Below are positions 1-8,687 of a stretch of 31,129 bases of DNA, piece after piece. Both the position numbers and the translations under genes were made by a program. Numbering within the stretch: the first letter of the stretch is position 1; every line of letters begins with the position of its first letter. Where the stretch lies: NCBI GenBank assembly GCA_905196835.1, contig CAJJWN010000036.1, forward strand, positions 1 through 31,129. The letters run 5' to 3'. The notes under the pieces are model-generated. The model was given only the letters and a program-made list of their open reading frames with translations. It searched no databases and was not told the DNA's origin. The DNA comes from an uncultured Prevotella sp. Lineage in GTDB: Bacteria > Bacteroidota > Bacteroidia > Bacteroidales > Bacteroidaceae.

Positions 1-1
1 C

Positions 2-2161
2 CGGGGCCCCCGCGCCAGCCTCACCACGCTAAACCGCTATCCGTTGCCTTCGGAAGACCCGGAGTACAAGAACATCGCCCTCGACATGTTCTCTACGGAC
101 ATCATCCAGTCGGTTGACGTCAACAAGGCGTTCTACGCCGGCACTCCGGCCGACGCCGCCGGGGCCGACATCAACATAACGTCGAAGGAGCTTACGGGCG
201 ACGGCAAGCTGGGCGTAAGCCTCTCGGGCGGCTTCAACACGCAGACGCTCTCGTCCGACTTCATGCGCATGGACGGCGTAAACTCGTTCGGCTTCGCCGA
301 CAGGAAGCAGCCCGGCACCGGTCTTGACACGTACAACTTCCGCAATTCGCTCGACCCTTCGAAGCAGAACTTGCAGATAAACCAGAGCTACACCGTCTAC
401 GGAGGCAAGCGCTTCAAGTTCGGGAACGACGCCCTGTCGTTCTTCCTCGTTGCCTCGCACAACAAGGACTACACGCATTATGACGAAGAGGTGCGCAACA
501 CCACGACGGCCGGCACGCTGACACAGGACATGGACGGCGACATATCAAAGGTGAAGACGAGCCAGCTGGCCATGGCGAACGTCGAGTATTCGCTTGGCCG
601 CAAGCACCGCCTGGCGTACAACTTCATGCTCGTACACTCGACCGACGAGAGCGTGGGCGACTATCTCGGCATGGACTCCAAGTACGAGTCGTCAGACACA
701 TACGAAGGCTTCATGCGCCGGCAGCAGGTCAACGACAACATGCTCATCGTCAACCAGCTCGACACGCGGTGGCGGCTCGGCAAGCTGTTCGACCTCGACG
801 CAGGCGTGGCTTACAACATAGTGAACGGCTACGAGCCCGACCGCCGCATCAACAACCTCGTCCTCACCGACGACGGCTACGTGCCGATGAAAGGCTCGGG
901 CATACAGCAGCGCTTCTTCTCGAAGCTCAACGACAACGACCTCAACGTGCGCGCATCGCTGAAATACAAGCTGAAAGACCGCTTCGACCAGCGCTCCAAC
1001 ATACTGTTAGGCTACATGGGACGCTTCATCGACGACGGTTTCGAGGCCGTGGATTACGACATGTCGGTAGCAAGACAGTCCGGATTCGACATCGACAACG
1101 TGCGTTTCGACAACTATTACAACCAGGAAAACTATGCCGACGGTTACTTCACGCTCGAACGCCACATTGACACTTACGACGTAAACAAGGACATCCACTC
1201 AGCATACGCCGAAGGCACATACCAGTTTACAAGGCAGTTTACCGCAAACCTCGGCCTCAAGTACGACAACGTGAACATGAAAGTAGACTACAACGTGAAC
1301 AAGGGCGGCACGAAAGGAAGCCAGGAAATCGGCAAAAACTACTTCCTGCCGAGCCTCAACCTGCGCTACGACATAACCGAAGACCATGCCCTGCGGCTGG
1401 CCGCAAGCAAGACTTACACCCTGCCGCAGTCGAAGGAAATATCGCCGTACCGATACGTCAGCGTCAGCTTCAAGAGCCAGGGTAATCCCGACCTGAAGCC
1501 GTCAGACAACTATAACGTCGACCTGAAGTGGGACTGGTACCTGTCTCCCTCCGAACTGCTCTCCGTCACCGGTTTCTACAAATACATCAAGAACCCCATA
1601 TCAAGGATAGAGGTCGCCAGCGCGGGAGGCTACCTTTCATACCAGAACATATCCGACCACGCCACCGCGGCGGGCGTTGAAGTGGAGCTGAAAAAGCACA
1701 TCTTCTCGCACAATCTGAAGTCGGGCGGACTAAGCCGTCTTAGCTTCGGCTTCAACGGAGCATACACATACACCTGCGCCAAAGTGCCGTTGGCAACCGA
1801 CAAAAGCGGCTCGCAGCTTGAAGGAGCAGCCCCGTGGCTCGTCAACGCAGACATTAACTACCTGCTGCGCAAGGGCGACAACTCCGTAACGGCCGCCCTC
1901 GTGTTCAACTACTTCAGCGACCGCATCTACACAATCGGCACTCAAGGCTACCAGGACATCATGGAAAACGGCATCCCGACGCTCGACTTCGTGGCGCAGG
2001 CGAAGCTCGGCCGCCACTTCGGCATAAGCCTCAAGGCGCGCAACCTGCTCAACTCGGCACACCAGCTGACGCGCAAAGGCGACGGCGACAACAATGAAGT
2101 AATACTAAGCAAATACAAGAAAGGACTTGACTTCAGCCTCGGCCTGACGTACAACCTGTAA
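2..2161 (+). CDS. TonB-dependent receptor, 5' end cut off by window edge
   Basis: Outer-membrane 22-strand receptor that imports a ligand using TonB/ExbBD energy. The reading frame is open to the left edge, so the signal peptide, any N-terminal carboxypeptidase-like domain and the first part of the plug are missing. What remains starts inside the plug: the residues around LTTLNRYPLPSEDPEYKN and the following DMFSTDIIQSVDVNKAF match the plug segment that normally follows the VRGLG motif in this family. The rest (about 650 residues) is typical barrel sequence with alternating aromatic strands, ending in a C-terminal strand with final residues LTYNL. The TTG at 44 is an internal codon, not a start. 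The stop is TAA at 2159-2161. The beta-helix lipoprotein follows 144 bp downstream on the same strand, and no SusD-like gene is present. Ligand unknown. Confidence 0.93.
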   Translation, partial: RGPRASLTTLNRYPLPSEDPEYKNIALDMFSTDIIQSVDVNKAFYAGTPADAAGADINITSKELTGDGKLGVSLSGGFNTQTLSSDFMRMDGVNSFGFADRKQPGTGLDTYNFRNSLDPSKQNLQINQSYTVYGGKRFKFGNDALSFFLVASHNKDYTHYDEEVRNTTTAGTLTQDMDGDISKVKTSQLAMANVEYSLGRKHRLAYNFMLVHSTDESVGDYLGMDSKYESSDTYEGFMRRQQVNDNMLIVNQLDTRWRLGKLFDLDAGVAYNIVNGYEPDRRINNLVLTDDGYVPMKGSGIQQRFFSKLNDNDLNVRASLKYKLKDRFDQRSNILLGYMGRFIDDGFEAVDYDMSVARQSGFDIDNVRFDNYYNQENYADGYFTLERHIDTYDVNKDIHSAYAEGTYQFTRQFTANLGLKYDNVNMKVDYNVNKGGTKGSQEIGKNYFLPSLNLRYDITEDHALRLAASKTYTLPQSKEISPYRYVSVSFKSQGNPDLKPSDNYNVDLKWDWYLSPSELLSVTGFYKYIKNPISRIEVASAGGYLSYQNISDHATAAGVEVELKKHIFSHNLKSGGLSRLSFGFNGAYTYTCAKVPLATDKSGSQLEGAAPWLVNADINYLLRKGDNSVTAALVFNYFSDRIYTIGTQGYQDIMENGIPTLDFVAQAKLGRHFGISLKARNLLNSAHQLTRKGDGDNNEVILSKYKKGLDFSLGLTYNL

Positions 2162-2165
2162 CGGT

Positions 2166-2200
2166 AGAGTGAAAAAAGAAAAGTGAAAAGCAAAAAATCA
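2166..2200 (+). repeat. Post-stop purine-rich word tract (GTGAAAA type)
   Basis: Starting four bases after the receptor stop codon is a C-poor tract built from GTGAAAA/GAAAA words. Only one arm is present, with no reverse-complement partner, and the next gene follows on the same strand. A comparable tract lies downstream of priA at 12366-12399. Confidence 0.5.
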
Positions 2201-2305
2201 AATACATCTTACAACGGCGTATAAAGCCAACCAGGCCCATCCGGCCTGTCAAACAAGGTAAAAAGAAAACATAACAACCAATTGTACAACTAATTATTTA
2301 GCAAC

Positions 2306-4542
2306 ATGAGAAAGTTTTTTCTGAGCGCAATGGCAATGATTGCCATGATTGGCGCAATGAGTTTGACATCTTGTAGCGATGAAGACAACGGCGACGGAGG
2401 CGGCGGTAGCGGCCTCGGAGGCGACGGCGTGACCCTCGGAGGCACGGTAGACGGCACACTGACGCTTGACGCAAGCAAGGAATACCACCTTACAAGCGCA
2501 CTCGTCGTACCGAAGGTGCCACCCTCGAAATACCCGCAGGAACGACAATCAAGGCCGCAAAGGGCTTCGGCAACTACATTCTCGTAGAGCGTGGAGGCAC
2601 AATCAAGGCTGAAGGTACTGCAACACAGCCCATCGTAATGACCGCCGACGACCCCAACGCGACATCTGGCTACTGGGGCGGACTTATCATAAACGGCTAC
2701 GCCCCGATATCAGGCGAGACCACGGGGACGGAAGGCATGACCGAAATCAGCAACACCATACCCTACGGCGGAACTGAAGCCGACGACAACAGCGGCATTA
2801 TAAAATACGTAGAACTTTGGTACACTGGAGCCAACAACAGCGACGAAATAGAGCACAACGGCCTTACGCTGAACGCCGTCGGCAACGGAACGACCATCGA
2901 CAACATATATATCGCCGAGGGAGCTGACGACGCCATCGAGTTCTTCGGAGGCACGGTGAATGTAAGCAACATACTTGCAGTGAACTGCGACGACGACTGC
3001 TTCGACTTCACACAGGGTTATTCAGGCACGCTGAGCAACTGCTACGGCATCTGGGAGGACGGCTTCACAAGCACCGAGGAAGACCCGCGCGGCGTAGAAG
3101 CAGACGGCAACCTCGACGGCAACGGCACAAACCACTCGCCGCAGGCCAACTTCACCATCGAGAACATGACCATCGTAAACAACTCTTCACAGCCGATGCA
3201 GGACGCTATCAAGGTCCGCCGACTCGCAACTGCCAACATAACCGACGCCGTTGTGTATGGAACAGGCTGCATCGAGAACCTTGTCGACGTAACCGACAAA
3301 AAAGGCGCAGCCAATAATGCGACAGGTATAAACGTTACGAACAACGCCTACTTCATATCTGACGACGTTGTAAACGACGGCGGAACAAGCTATCCCGGCA
3401 TACAGCTAACAACGGGCAACAACGGCGCGGACACCAGCGTGTTCGGCTGGACGGGCTATGAGTTCCCCGAACTGAAAACTCCCACGGAGTGGACTGACAG
3501 CAACCTGCCGCTGGTAATCAGCGAACCAATCGCGCTGAAAGCCGGAAACGAATACTTTATCGACGGCTCTGTACACGTGAAAGACGGCGGAATACTCGTA
3601 ATCCCGGCAGGAATGACAATCAAGGCAAGGGAAGGTTTTGAGAACTTCATCCTCGTGGAGCGCGGCGGAAAGCTCTATGCCAACGGTACGGAGGACGCTC
3701 CCGTCACATTCACCGCTGACGCAAGCGACGCTACGGCAGGCTATTGGGGCGGCATAATAATCAACGGCAAAGCCGTAATCTCGGGCGAGAATGCAAGCGG
3801 CAACGAAGGAACTACCGAGATAGACAACAACATTCCTTACGGCGGCGACGACAATTCCGACAACTCCGGCGGACTGAAATACGTGAAAATACTCTACTCC
3901 GGCTCCAACAACAGCGATGAAATAGAGCACAACGGACTGACGCTGAACGCCGTAGGCTACGGAACAACCATCAAGAACATCTACATCGCCGAGGGCGCTG
4001 ACGACGCCATCGAGTTCTTCGGAGGCTCTGTAAACGTAAGCAACCTGCTCGCCGTGAACTGCGACGACGACTGCTTCGACTTCACACAGGGATATTCAGG
4101 CACGCTTAGCAACTGTTACGGCCGCTGGGAGGCAGGCTTCACAAGCACCGAGAGCGACCCGCGCGGCGTAGAGGCAGACGGCAACCTCGACGGAAACTTC
4201 CCCGGACACACTCCGCAGTCAGACTTCACAATCAGCAACATGACCATCGAGAACCTTGCAACCGGCGCTACAATGCAGGACGCAATCAAGGTGCGCCGCG
4301 GCGCAAAGGCCACCATTGAGAACGCGCTTGTCATCGGTTCGGGCGAGATTGAAGAGCTTGTAGACCTTTCAGACAGCAAGGGCACGGGCGACGCTGCAAG
4401 CGTAATCAATGTGACGAAGGGCGCAACCAACGTAGGCAAGGACACCAACGACGGCAACCCAGCAGGCGCGACTATCAGCATCGTAAGCGGAAACACGGGA
4501 TGCGACACCGGCATCTTCGGCTGGACGGGATACTCACTGTAA
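2306..4542 (+). CDS. Surface lipoprotein with two tandem beta-helix domains; frame broken near 2515
   Basis: The N-terminus is a lipoprotein signal with lipobox LTSC (Cys23), followed by SDED. That acidic motif resembles the Bacteroidota lipoprotein export signal, so surface exposure is inferred. The frame starting at 2306 runs out at 2587 with non-homologous residues, while the frame ending at 4542 aligns to the other domain from about 2515 onward. One extra G in the GG at 2515-2516 would join them into about 745 residues. Two domains of about 345 residues (about 2431-3474 and 3500-4539) share WGG..ING, DEIEHNGLTLNAVG, EGADDAIEFFGG, NCDDDCFDFTQGYSG and a terminal FGWTGY. The spacing and Gly/Asn richness suggest a right-handed beta-helix. 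Such proteins are, from memory, common beside TonB receptors in Bacteroidota and have no firm function. No catalytic triad was recognised; the Asp/Cys cluster could bind metal, which is speculation. Confidence 0.8.
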
Positions 4543-4577
4543 AGCAGACAAGCGACAAGCAGACAAGCAAACAAGGA
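4543..4577 (+). repeat. Post-stop word tract (CAGACAAG type), + sense
   Basis: Directly after the lipoprotein stop the sequence is built from ACAAG words (AGCAGACAAG, CGACAAG). The same word family in minus sense follows the convergent gene at 4646-4690, so the pair flanks the central terminator as an inverted repeat. Confidence 0.6.
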
Positions 4578-4597
4578 GATTTGCTTTACCTACAAAG

Positions 4598-4629
4598 AAC
4601 GGGCGGACAATTTTACTTGTCCGCCCGTT
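4598..4629. terminator. Bidirectional intrinsic terminator
   Basis: A perfect 13-bp stem AACGGGCGGACAA (4598-4610) / TTGTCCGCCCGTT (4617-4629) with a 6-nt loop, followed on the + strand by TTATGTTTTTTG. It lies between two convergent genes, the lipoprotein (+) and the carbonic anhydrase-like gene (-), and can serve both. Confidence 0.85.
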
Positions 4630-4645
4630 TTATGTTTTTTGTAAA

Positions 4646-4690
4646 CTTGTGTCTTGCCACTTGTCTGCTCGTCACTCGTTTACTTGTCTG
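4646..4690 (-). repeat. Post-stop word tract (CAGACAAG type), - sense
   Basis: Read on the minus strand, the bases directly after the stop of the carbonic anhydrase-like gene are again ACAAG words (CAGACAAGT, GAGTGACGAG, CAGACAAGTGG). It is the inverted partner of 4543-4577. Confidence 0.6.
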
Positions 4691-5197
4691 CTACTCTTCC
4701 AAGTACCACTTCGAGTATTCCACGTAGTGCCGTGCAAAGCTCTCGGCCTGGTCGGGCCGCGTCTTCTTCAGCAGCTTGGCGGGCACTCCGCCCCATATTT
4801 CGTGCGCCCCGATTTTGGTGCCTTGCAGCACGAGAGCGCCTGCGGCGACAATCGCCCCCTCGCCAACCTCGGCGTTGTCGAGCACCACGGCGCCCATGCC
4901 TATGAGCGCGCCGCGGCGTATAGTGCAGGCGTGTACCGTGGCGTTGTGGCCAACCGTCACGTCGTCTTCCATCACAACGGGACCCGTGGTGTTGGTAACG
5001 TGCACGCACGCGCCGTCCTGTATGTTGACGCGGTTGCCCATTGTTATGGGCGCAACGTCGCCGCGCACCACTGCGTTGAACCATACCGAGCACTCGTCGC
5101 CCATCGTTACTTCACCCACGATGGCCGCCGTCTCGCTGAAATAGCAGTCCTTGCCCCACTTCGGCGCAAGTCCCTTAACCGTCTTTATCAATGCCAT
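4691..5197 (-). CDS. Gamma-class carbonic anhydrase-like hexapeptide-repeat protein
   Basis: Protein of 168 residues with a left-handed beta-helix made of hexapeptide repeats, the gamma-carbonic anhydrase/YrdA/PaaY type, predicted to be a cytoplasmic trimer with metal sites between subunits. The three expected metal-ligand histidines are visible: His66 in CVHV and His84/His89 in VGHNATVH. Arg46-Asp48 in VVRGDV and Gln60-Asp61 in NIQDG match conserved family positions. The start at 5197 (MALIKTV) is chosen because a longer frame from 5230 would begin inside the -7 promoter box at 5228-5235. The stop is TAG at 4691. Metal ligands are intact, but many members of this family have no proven carbonic anhydrase activity, so the reaction stays open. 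It is apparently a single-gene unit. Confidence 0.9.
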   Translation of the reverse strand: MALIKTVKGLAPKWGKDCYFSETAAIVGEVTMGDECSVWFNAVVRGDVAPITMGNRVNIQDGACVHVTNTTGPVVMEDDVTVGHNATVHACTIRRGALIGMGAVVLDNAEVGEGAIVAAGALVLQGTKIGAHEIWGGVPAKLLKKTRPDQAESFARHYVEYSKWYLEE

Positions 5198-5227
5198 AAT
5201 ACTTGCTTTTACTGTTGTTTCGATGTG

Positions 5228-5235
5228 CAAAAGTA
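5228..5235 (-). promoter_or_regulatory. Bacteroidota -7 promoter box for the carbonic anhydrase-like gene
   Basis: TACTTTTG on the minus strand is a perfect match to TAnnTTTG, 30 bp upstream of the ATG at 5197. The region further upstream is very AT-rich, and no clear -33 TTTG was found. Confidence 0.65.
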
Positions 5236-5236
5236 C

Positions 5237-5277
5237 ATATTAAATGAATAATTAAAAATTAATAATGAATAATTTTA
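5237..5277. repeat. AT-only low-complexity tract (AATGAATAATT words)
   Basis: A nearly GC-free stretch made of AATGAATAATT and AATTAATAATG words, quasi-palindromic about its centre. It lies just upstream of the -7 box of the minus-strand gene and may act as an upstream AT-rich promoter element. Confidence 0.45.
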
Positions 5278-5315
5278 TTACCTATCGGCAAACAAACCGT
5301 ATTTAACACCTAAAT

Positions 5316-5396
5316 GACAGGCCGTCTTTCGCCTTGCAAAAGGCCGTGAATTGCAACACAAAAGGCCGTCTTTCAGCGTGTAAAAGACGGCCTTTT
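5316..5396 (-). repeat. 15+7 palindromic micro-array, locus A (4 units, 81 nt)
   Basis: Read on the minus strand: AAAAGGCCGTCTTTT, 7-nt spacer, GAAAGACGGCCTTTT, spacer, AATTCACGGCCTTTT, spacer GCAAGGC, GAAAGACGGCCTGTC. Units are 15 nt and spacers exactly 7 nt. Units 1 and 2 form a 14-bp stem with a T-rich end, so this copy could also terminate the metallophosphoesterase transcript. From the end of the array to the metallophosphoesterase stop at 5518 nothing else was seen. Confidence 0.85.
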
Positions 5397-5517
5397 ATAT
5401 TGTAAGTAAAGGCTTATTGAAACGTTATACATTATCATGCGGCGGACACACGGCAAGATACAATGTAAGCAAAACAGCTTGTTTGCTTACAGTTTTCGGC
5501 CAACTGTCATTAAAGCA

Positions 5518-6600
5518 TTACTCTCCTACCGTCGCAACGACATACTCCGAGCACGTGCCGATGCGGAACTTCGCGCCCCAGATGCCAATGCCCGAACTGA
5601 CGTAATAGCGCGTGCCGTCGCGCCGCCAAGGGCCGTAGGCGTCCTCGTAGACGCTCTCCGTAATCCATGATATAGGCCATGTCTGCCCGTGGTGGGTGTG
5701 TCCGCTAAGCTGGAAGTCAACCCCTGCCCTCTCGGCCTGCTCCAAGTGATAAGGCTGATGGTCGAGCAGTATGACGTAACGCGACGTGTCAACGCCCCTC
5801 ATCAGCGCGCCGAGGCTCTTGCGGCGGCGGTTGGAACGGTCGTCGCGGCCAACTATGGTGATGCCGCCCACGGTCGCCGCGCTGTCGCGCAGCAGCGTTA
5901 TGCCGGCCTCGCGGTAAAAATCGAGCGAGCCGTCAATGCCCGCGTAATACTCATGGTTGCCCAGGCAGGCGTACACGGGGGCGTCGATGCGGCGCAGTTC
6001 GGCGGCCATGTCCTCCTCCCGCAGCGGCCGCAGACTGCCGTCTATGACGTCTCCGGCCAGCAGCACGATGTCCGGCCGCTCGGCGTTGACCTTGTCAACC
6101 CACCTTGCCAGCTCCTTCCTGTTGTTATGGTAACCCAGATGCAGGTCGCTCATCATGACGAGCTTCACGCCACGGGCCGCAGTCTTGCCCGTAGGCAACG
6201 CCACACTGTGCCGCGCCTTGTGCATGTAGTTGGCGTAACCGGCGGCGAACACCGCCACCATGAGCACCGTGACGGCCGCCACGGTGTACCAGTTGGCGTA
6301 AAGAACGGCCTTCGGCACGATGTGCAGCAATCGTCCCAAGTCCATCAGCAGGAACAATATCACAAGGTAAAGCAGCACAAACACTGACGTATTGCCCACC
6401 TCGTAGCACATCCGGGCGAGCCACATGGGGAAGCGGTCAATGGCGTGCGAGAAGTTGAGGAACAGCGTAGAGAATGCCAATACGCACACCGCAACAACGG
6501 CACTCTTGCCGCCCGTGCCCAACGGCAGCAGGCACCAGACGTGCCACAGCACGTAAGCCAGCCCGACGAATGGCAGGATGAAGAACAGGACGAACCACAT
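5518..6600 (-). CDS. Membrane-anchored metallophosphoesterase
   Basis: A 360-residue calcineurin-like phosphoesterase with four or five hydrophobic segments in the first 125 residues, then a dinuclear metal domain. The metal-site motifs are complete and in order: SDLHLGYH (Asp152, His154), GDVID (Asp184), GNHEY (Asn215-His216), LDHQP (His281) and SGHTHHGQ (His301, His303). The architecture resembles the YkuE/YaeI group, some of which act on lipids such as UDP-diacylglucosamine; the substrate here cannot be read from sequence. The ATG at 6600 encodes the first membrane segment directly and no better start is seen. It lies downstream of gltX on the same strand, but 171 bp away with a long hairpin between them, so it may have its own promoter; none was recognised. 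Confidence 0.9.
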   Translation of the reverse strand: MWFVLFFILPFVGLAYVLWHVWCLLPLGTGGKSAVVAVCVLAFSTLFLNFSHAIDRFPMWLARMCYEVGNTSVFVLLYLVILFLLMDLGRLLHIVPKAVLYANWYTVAAVTVLMVAVFAAGYANYMHKARHSVALPTGKTAARGVKLVMMSDLHLGYHNNRKELARWVDKVNAERPDIVLLAGDVIDGSLRPLREEDMAAELRRIDAPVYACLGNHEYYAGIDGSLDFYREAGITLLRDSAATVGGITIVGRDDRSNRRRKSLGALMRGVDTSRYVILLDHQPYHLEQAERAGVDFQLSGHTHHGQTWPISWITESVYEDAYGPWRRDGTRYYVSSGIGIWGAKFRIGTCSEYVVATVGE

Positions 6601-6630
6601 GTTTTATCGCTTGAGGATGTTTTTATAGGT

Positions 6631-6764
6631 AGTTATAGGGAGTTAACGGGAGTTATCACTCGCTTCGCCCGTTAAGGAGTTAACGGACATTAGCCACCAA
6701 AAGTAATGTCCGTTAACTCCGGGCGAATGCCAATGAGCCTAACTCCCGTTAACTCCCGATAACT
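6631..6764. repeat. 134-nt nested inverted repeat between gltX and the phosphoesterase gene
   Basis: Outer arms 6631-6655 and 6740-6764 are complementary over 25 bp with one mismatch and are built from GGGAGTTAAC words. Inner arms GGAGTTAACGGACATTA (6676-6692) and its exact complement (6704-6720) pair over 17 bp around an 11-nt loop. CTTCGCCC/GGGCGAA adds a stem in between. It begins 7 bp after the gltX stop. No T-run follows on the minus strand, so a simple intrinsic terminator is not obvious. Confidence 0.8.
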
Positions 6765-6771
6765 CCTTACA

Positions 6772-8292
6772 TCATTTTCCAATCGTCTCCACGGCCCTTC
6801 TAAGCCTGCGGAGGGTCTCCTCCTTGCCGAGGAAAGACGATATGTCGAACATGCCGGGGCCTTTGCCTATGCCGACAAGGGCCAGTCGAAAGGCGTTCAT
6901 CACGTCGCCGAGCTTGTAGCCCTTGGCCTCGACCCATGCCATGACCTCGCGCTCCTGGTTCTCCAAGGAGAAGTCGTCGAGGCTCTCGAGGAGGTCGGCC
7001 AGCTCGGTCATCACCTGCGGAGAGTCCTCCTTCCAACGCTTGCGCACGGTCTTATCGTCGTACTCCACGGGCGGAATGAAGAAGAAGGAGCACAGCGGCC
7101 ACAGCTCTTTCACGAAGTCAACGCGGTCTTTCATCATGTGCACCACCTTCCTTACGCGCTCCATAGGCTCGTCAACACCGTTGCCGGCCACGATTGGGGC
7201 GAAGAGGCTTGCTATCTCGTCGTCGCTCTTGCGGAGCATGTATTCATGGTTGAACCATACGGCTTTCTTGTAGTCGAACTTCGCTCCGGCCTTGCTGCAC
7301 TTCTCGATGTCGAACTGGCTAACCAGCTCGTCGAGCGTAAACAGCTCCTGCTCCGTGCCCGGATTCCAGCCAAGCAGGGCGAGGAAGTTGATTACCGCCT
7401 CTGGGAAATAGCCCTGCTCGCGGAAGCCGTTGCTTACTTCGCCGGTCTTGGGGTCGTGCCATTCCAGGGGGAACACGGGGAAACCGAGGCGGTCGCCGTC
7501 TCGTTTGCTCAGCTTGCCCTTGCCGTCGGGCTTCAGGAGCAGCGGCAGGTGGGCGAAGCGCGGCATGGTGTCTTCCCAGCCGAAGGCGCGGTACAGCAGC
7601 ACGTGCAGTGGCGCGCTGGGCAGCCACTCCTCGCCGCGTATTACGTGGGTGATTTCCATCAGGTGGTCGTCCACTATGTTGGCGAGGTGGTACGTGGGCA
7701 GTTCGTCCGCGCTCTTGTAGAGCACCTTGTCGTCCAGAATGTCGCTCTTGATTACCACGTCGCCGCGTATCATGTCGTTAACGTGCACCTCTTCGCCCGG
7801 CTCAACCTTGAAGCGGACCACGTACTGCACGCCGTCGGCTATGAGCGCATCGACGTCGGCCTTGGGCATAGTCAGCGAGTTGCGCATCTGGAGGCGCGTG
7901 TGGGCGTCATACTGGAAGTTCTTTACTTCCCCGCGCTTGGCCTCCAGCTCCTCGGGAGTGTCGAAGGCGATGTAGGCCTTGCCAGCGTCGAGCAACTGGT
8001 CTACGTACTTCTTGTATATGGCACGCCGCTCGCTCTGGCGGTAAGGGCCGTGAGAGCCGCCGAAGCTGACGCCCTCGTCGAACTTTATGCCCAACCAGCG
8101 GAACGACTCGATGATGTATTCCTCCGCCCCGGGAACGAAGCGCGAGGAGTCGGTGTCCTCTATACGGAACACCATTTCGCCGCCACGCTGGCGCGCGAAG
8201 AGGTAATTGTAAAGCGCGGTGCGCACTCCGCCTATGTGGAGCGCACCCGTAGGACTGGGCGCAAAGCGCACCCTTGTTTTTCTTTCTTCCAT
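6772..8292 (-). CDS. gltX: Glutamate--tRNA ligase
   Basis: Class I aminoacyl-tRNA synthetase that charges tRNA(Glu) using ATP and glutamate in the cytoplasm. The length, 506 residues, is normal for bacterial GluRS. The class I signatures are present: the HIGH-type motif [12 protein letters not shown] near residues 11-22 and the KMSKS-type motif KLSKR at 260-264, the usual GluRS version. Further family blocks include [24 protein letters not shown] and [16 protein letters not shown]; an anticodon-binding region fills the C-terminal third. The ATG at 8292 places [16 protein letters not shown] at the N-terminus as usual. The gene is divergent from the 7TM-HD gene at 8688, and a long inverted repeat lies directly downstream. 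Confidence 0.98.
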   Translation of the reverse strand: MEERKTRVRFAPSPTGALHIGGVRTALYNYLFARQRGGEMVFRIEDTDSSRFVPGAEEYIIESFRWLGIKFDEGVSFGGSHGPYRQSERRAIYKKYVDQLLDAGKAYIAFDTPEELEAKRGEVKNFQYDAHTRLQMRNSLTMPKADVDALIADGVQYVVRFKVEPGEEVHVNDMIRGDVVIKSDILDDKVLYKSADELPTYHLANIVDDHLMEITHVIRGEEWLPSAPLHVLLYRAFGWEDTMPRFAHLPLLLKPDGKGKLSKRDGDRLGFPVFPLEWHDPKTGEVSNGFREQGYFPEAVINFLALLGWNPGTEQELFTLDELVSQFDIEKCSKAGAKFDYKKAVWFNHEYMLRKSDDEIASLFAPIVAGNGVDEPMERVRKVVHMMKDRVDFVKELWPLCSFFFIPPVEYDDKTVRKRWKEDSPQVMTELADLLESLDDFSLENQEREVMAWVEAKGYKLGDVMNAFRLALVGIGKGPGMFDISSFLGKEETLRRLRRAVETIGK

Positions 8293-8310
8293 CGTTTTTT
8301 AAGTTTGCAA

Positions 8311-8379
8311 GTGACAAGTGACGAGCAGACAAGCGGCCAGTGACAAGTCGACGAGCAGACAAGTGACGGGCGGACAAGC
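8311..8379. repeat. ACAAG-word tract upstream of gltX
   Basis: Repeats of GTGACAAG, GACGAGCAGACAAG and GGGCGGACAAG, the same vocabulary as at 4543-4690, including the GGGCGGACAA core of that terminator. Here it lies in a divergent gap about 19 bp upstream of the gltX start, so it does not follow a stop codon. Confidence 0.55.
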
Positions 8380-8384
8380 CCGTT

Positions 8385-8418
8385 TCTCACCGTCTCACCC
8401 TCTCACTTTCTCACCTTT
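8385..8418. repeat. TCTCACC-word tract
   Basis: Four tandem variants of the word CTCACC/CTCACT/CTCACTTT (minus sense GTGAGAAG). It directly follows the ACAAG-word tract, before the 15+7 array. Function unknown. Confidence 0.5.
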
Positions 8419-8459
8419 TCGTAACCGCCTGGCAATCAGCACGTTACAAAACGCCTTCC

Positions 8460-8540
8460 AAAAGGCCGTCTTTCGGCCTGCAAAAGGTGGCCTTTTGGCG
8501 TGCGATTGACGGCCTTTTGCAAGGCGAAAGACCGTCTTTT
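8460..8540 (+). repeat. 15+7 palindromic micro-array, locus B (4 units, 81 nt)
   Basis: Units AAAAGGCCGTCTTTC, AAAAGGTGGCCTTTT, GATTGACGGCCTTTT and GAAAGACCGTCTTTT are separated by the 7-nt spacers GGCCTGC, GGCGTGC and GCAAGGC. Units 1 and 2 pair with two G-T wobbles at the positions that vary between loci. This copy lies between two divergent gene starts, so it cannot be a 3'-end terminator for either. Confidence 0.85.
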
Positions 8541-8651
8541 GCAAAACGCCCGGTCGCCCGCGGCCGTGCAGCTTGCCGCCGGTCAGCCCTCCGGCACTTG
8601 AAATTTTGTGCAAAATTACTACTTTTTTGCCAAAGTGGAGTAAATTTTTCG

Positions 8652-8659
8652 TATTTTCG
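8652..8659 (+). promoter_or_regulatory. Candidate -7 box for the 7TM-HD gene
   Basis: TATTTTCG matches TAnnTTTG at all but one position, about 29 bp before the ATG at 8688. A TTTG at 8626-8629 is 22 bp upstream and could be the -33 element. Confidence 0.5.
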
Positions 8660-8687
8660 CAGGGCATATAATCCAACGCTAACGAAA

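Noticed and set aside
4649..5251. 200-codon + strand frame over the carbonic anhydrase-like gene
   Set aside because: The minus-strand product has intact metal-ligand histidines and hexapeptide repeats; the + strand frame has no family features.
5316..5396. CRISPR array (short repeats with regular spacers)
   Set aside because: Repeat units are only 15 nt, spacers 7 nt and reused between loci, units alternate in orientation, and no cas gene is present.
5518..6600. Assignment of the phosphoesterase as a specific lipid A enzyme (LpxG/LpxH)
   Set aside because: Only the general metal-site motifs and membrane anchor are visible; the substrate-specific residues could not be judged without alignment.
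7138..8343. Long open frame on the + strand opposite gltX
   Set aside because: It is the antisense shadow of gltX in GC-rich sequence, with no start context and no recognisable domain.
8487..8687. N-terminal extension of the 7TM-HD protein
   Set aside because: The in-frame extension translates the 15+7 array and the promoter region; MIKFGKTG at 8688 is a normal family start.
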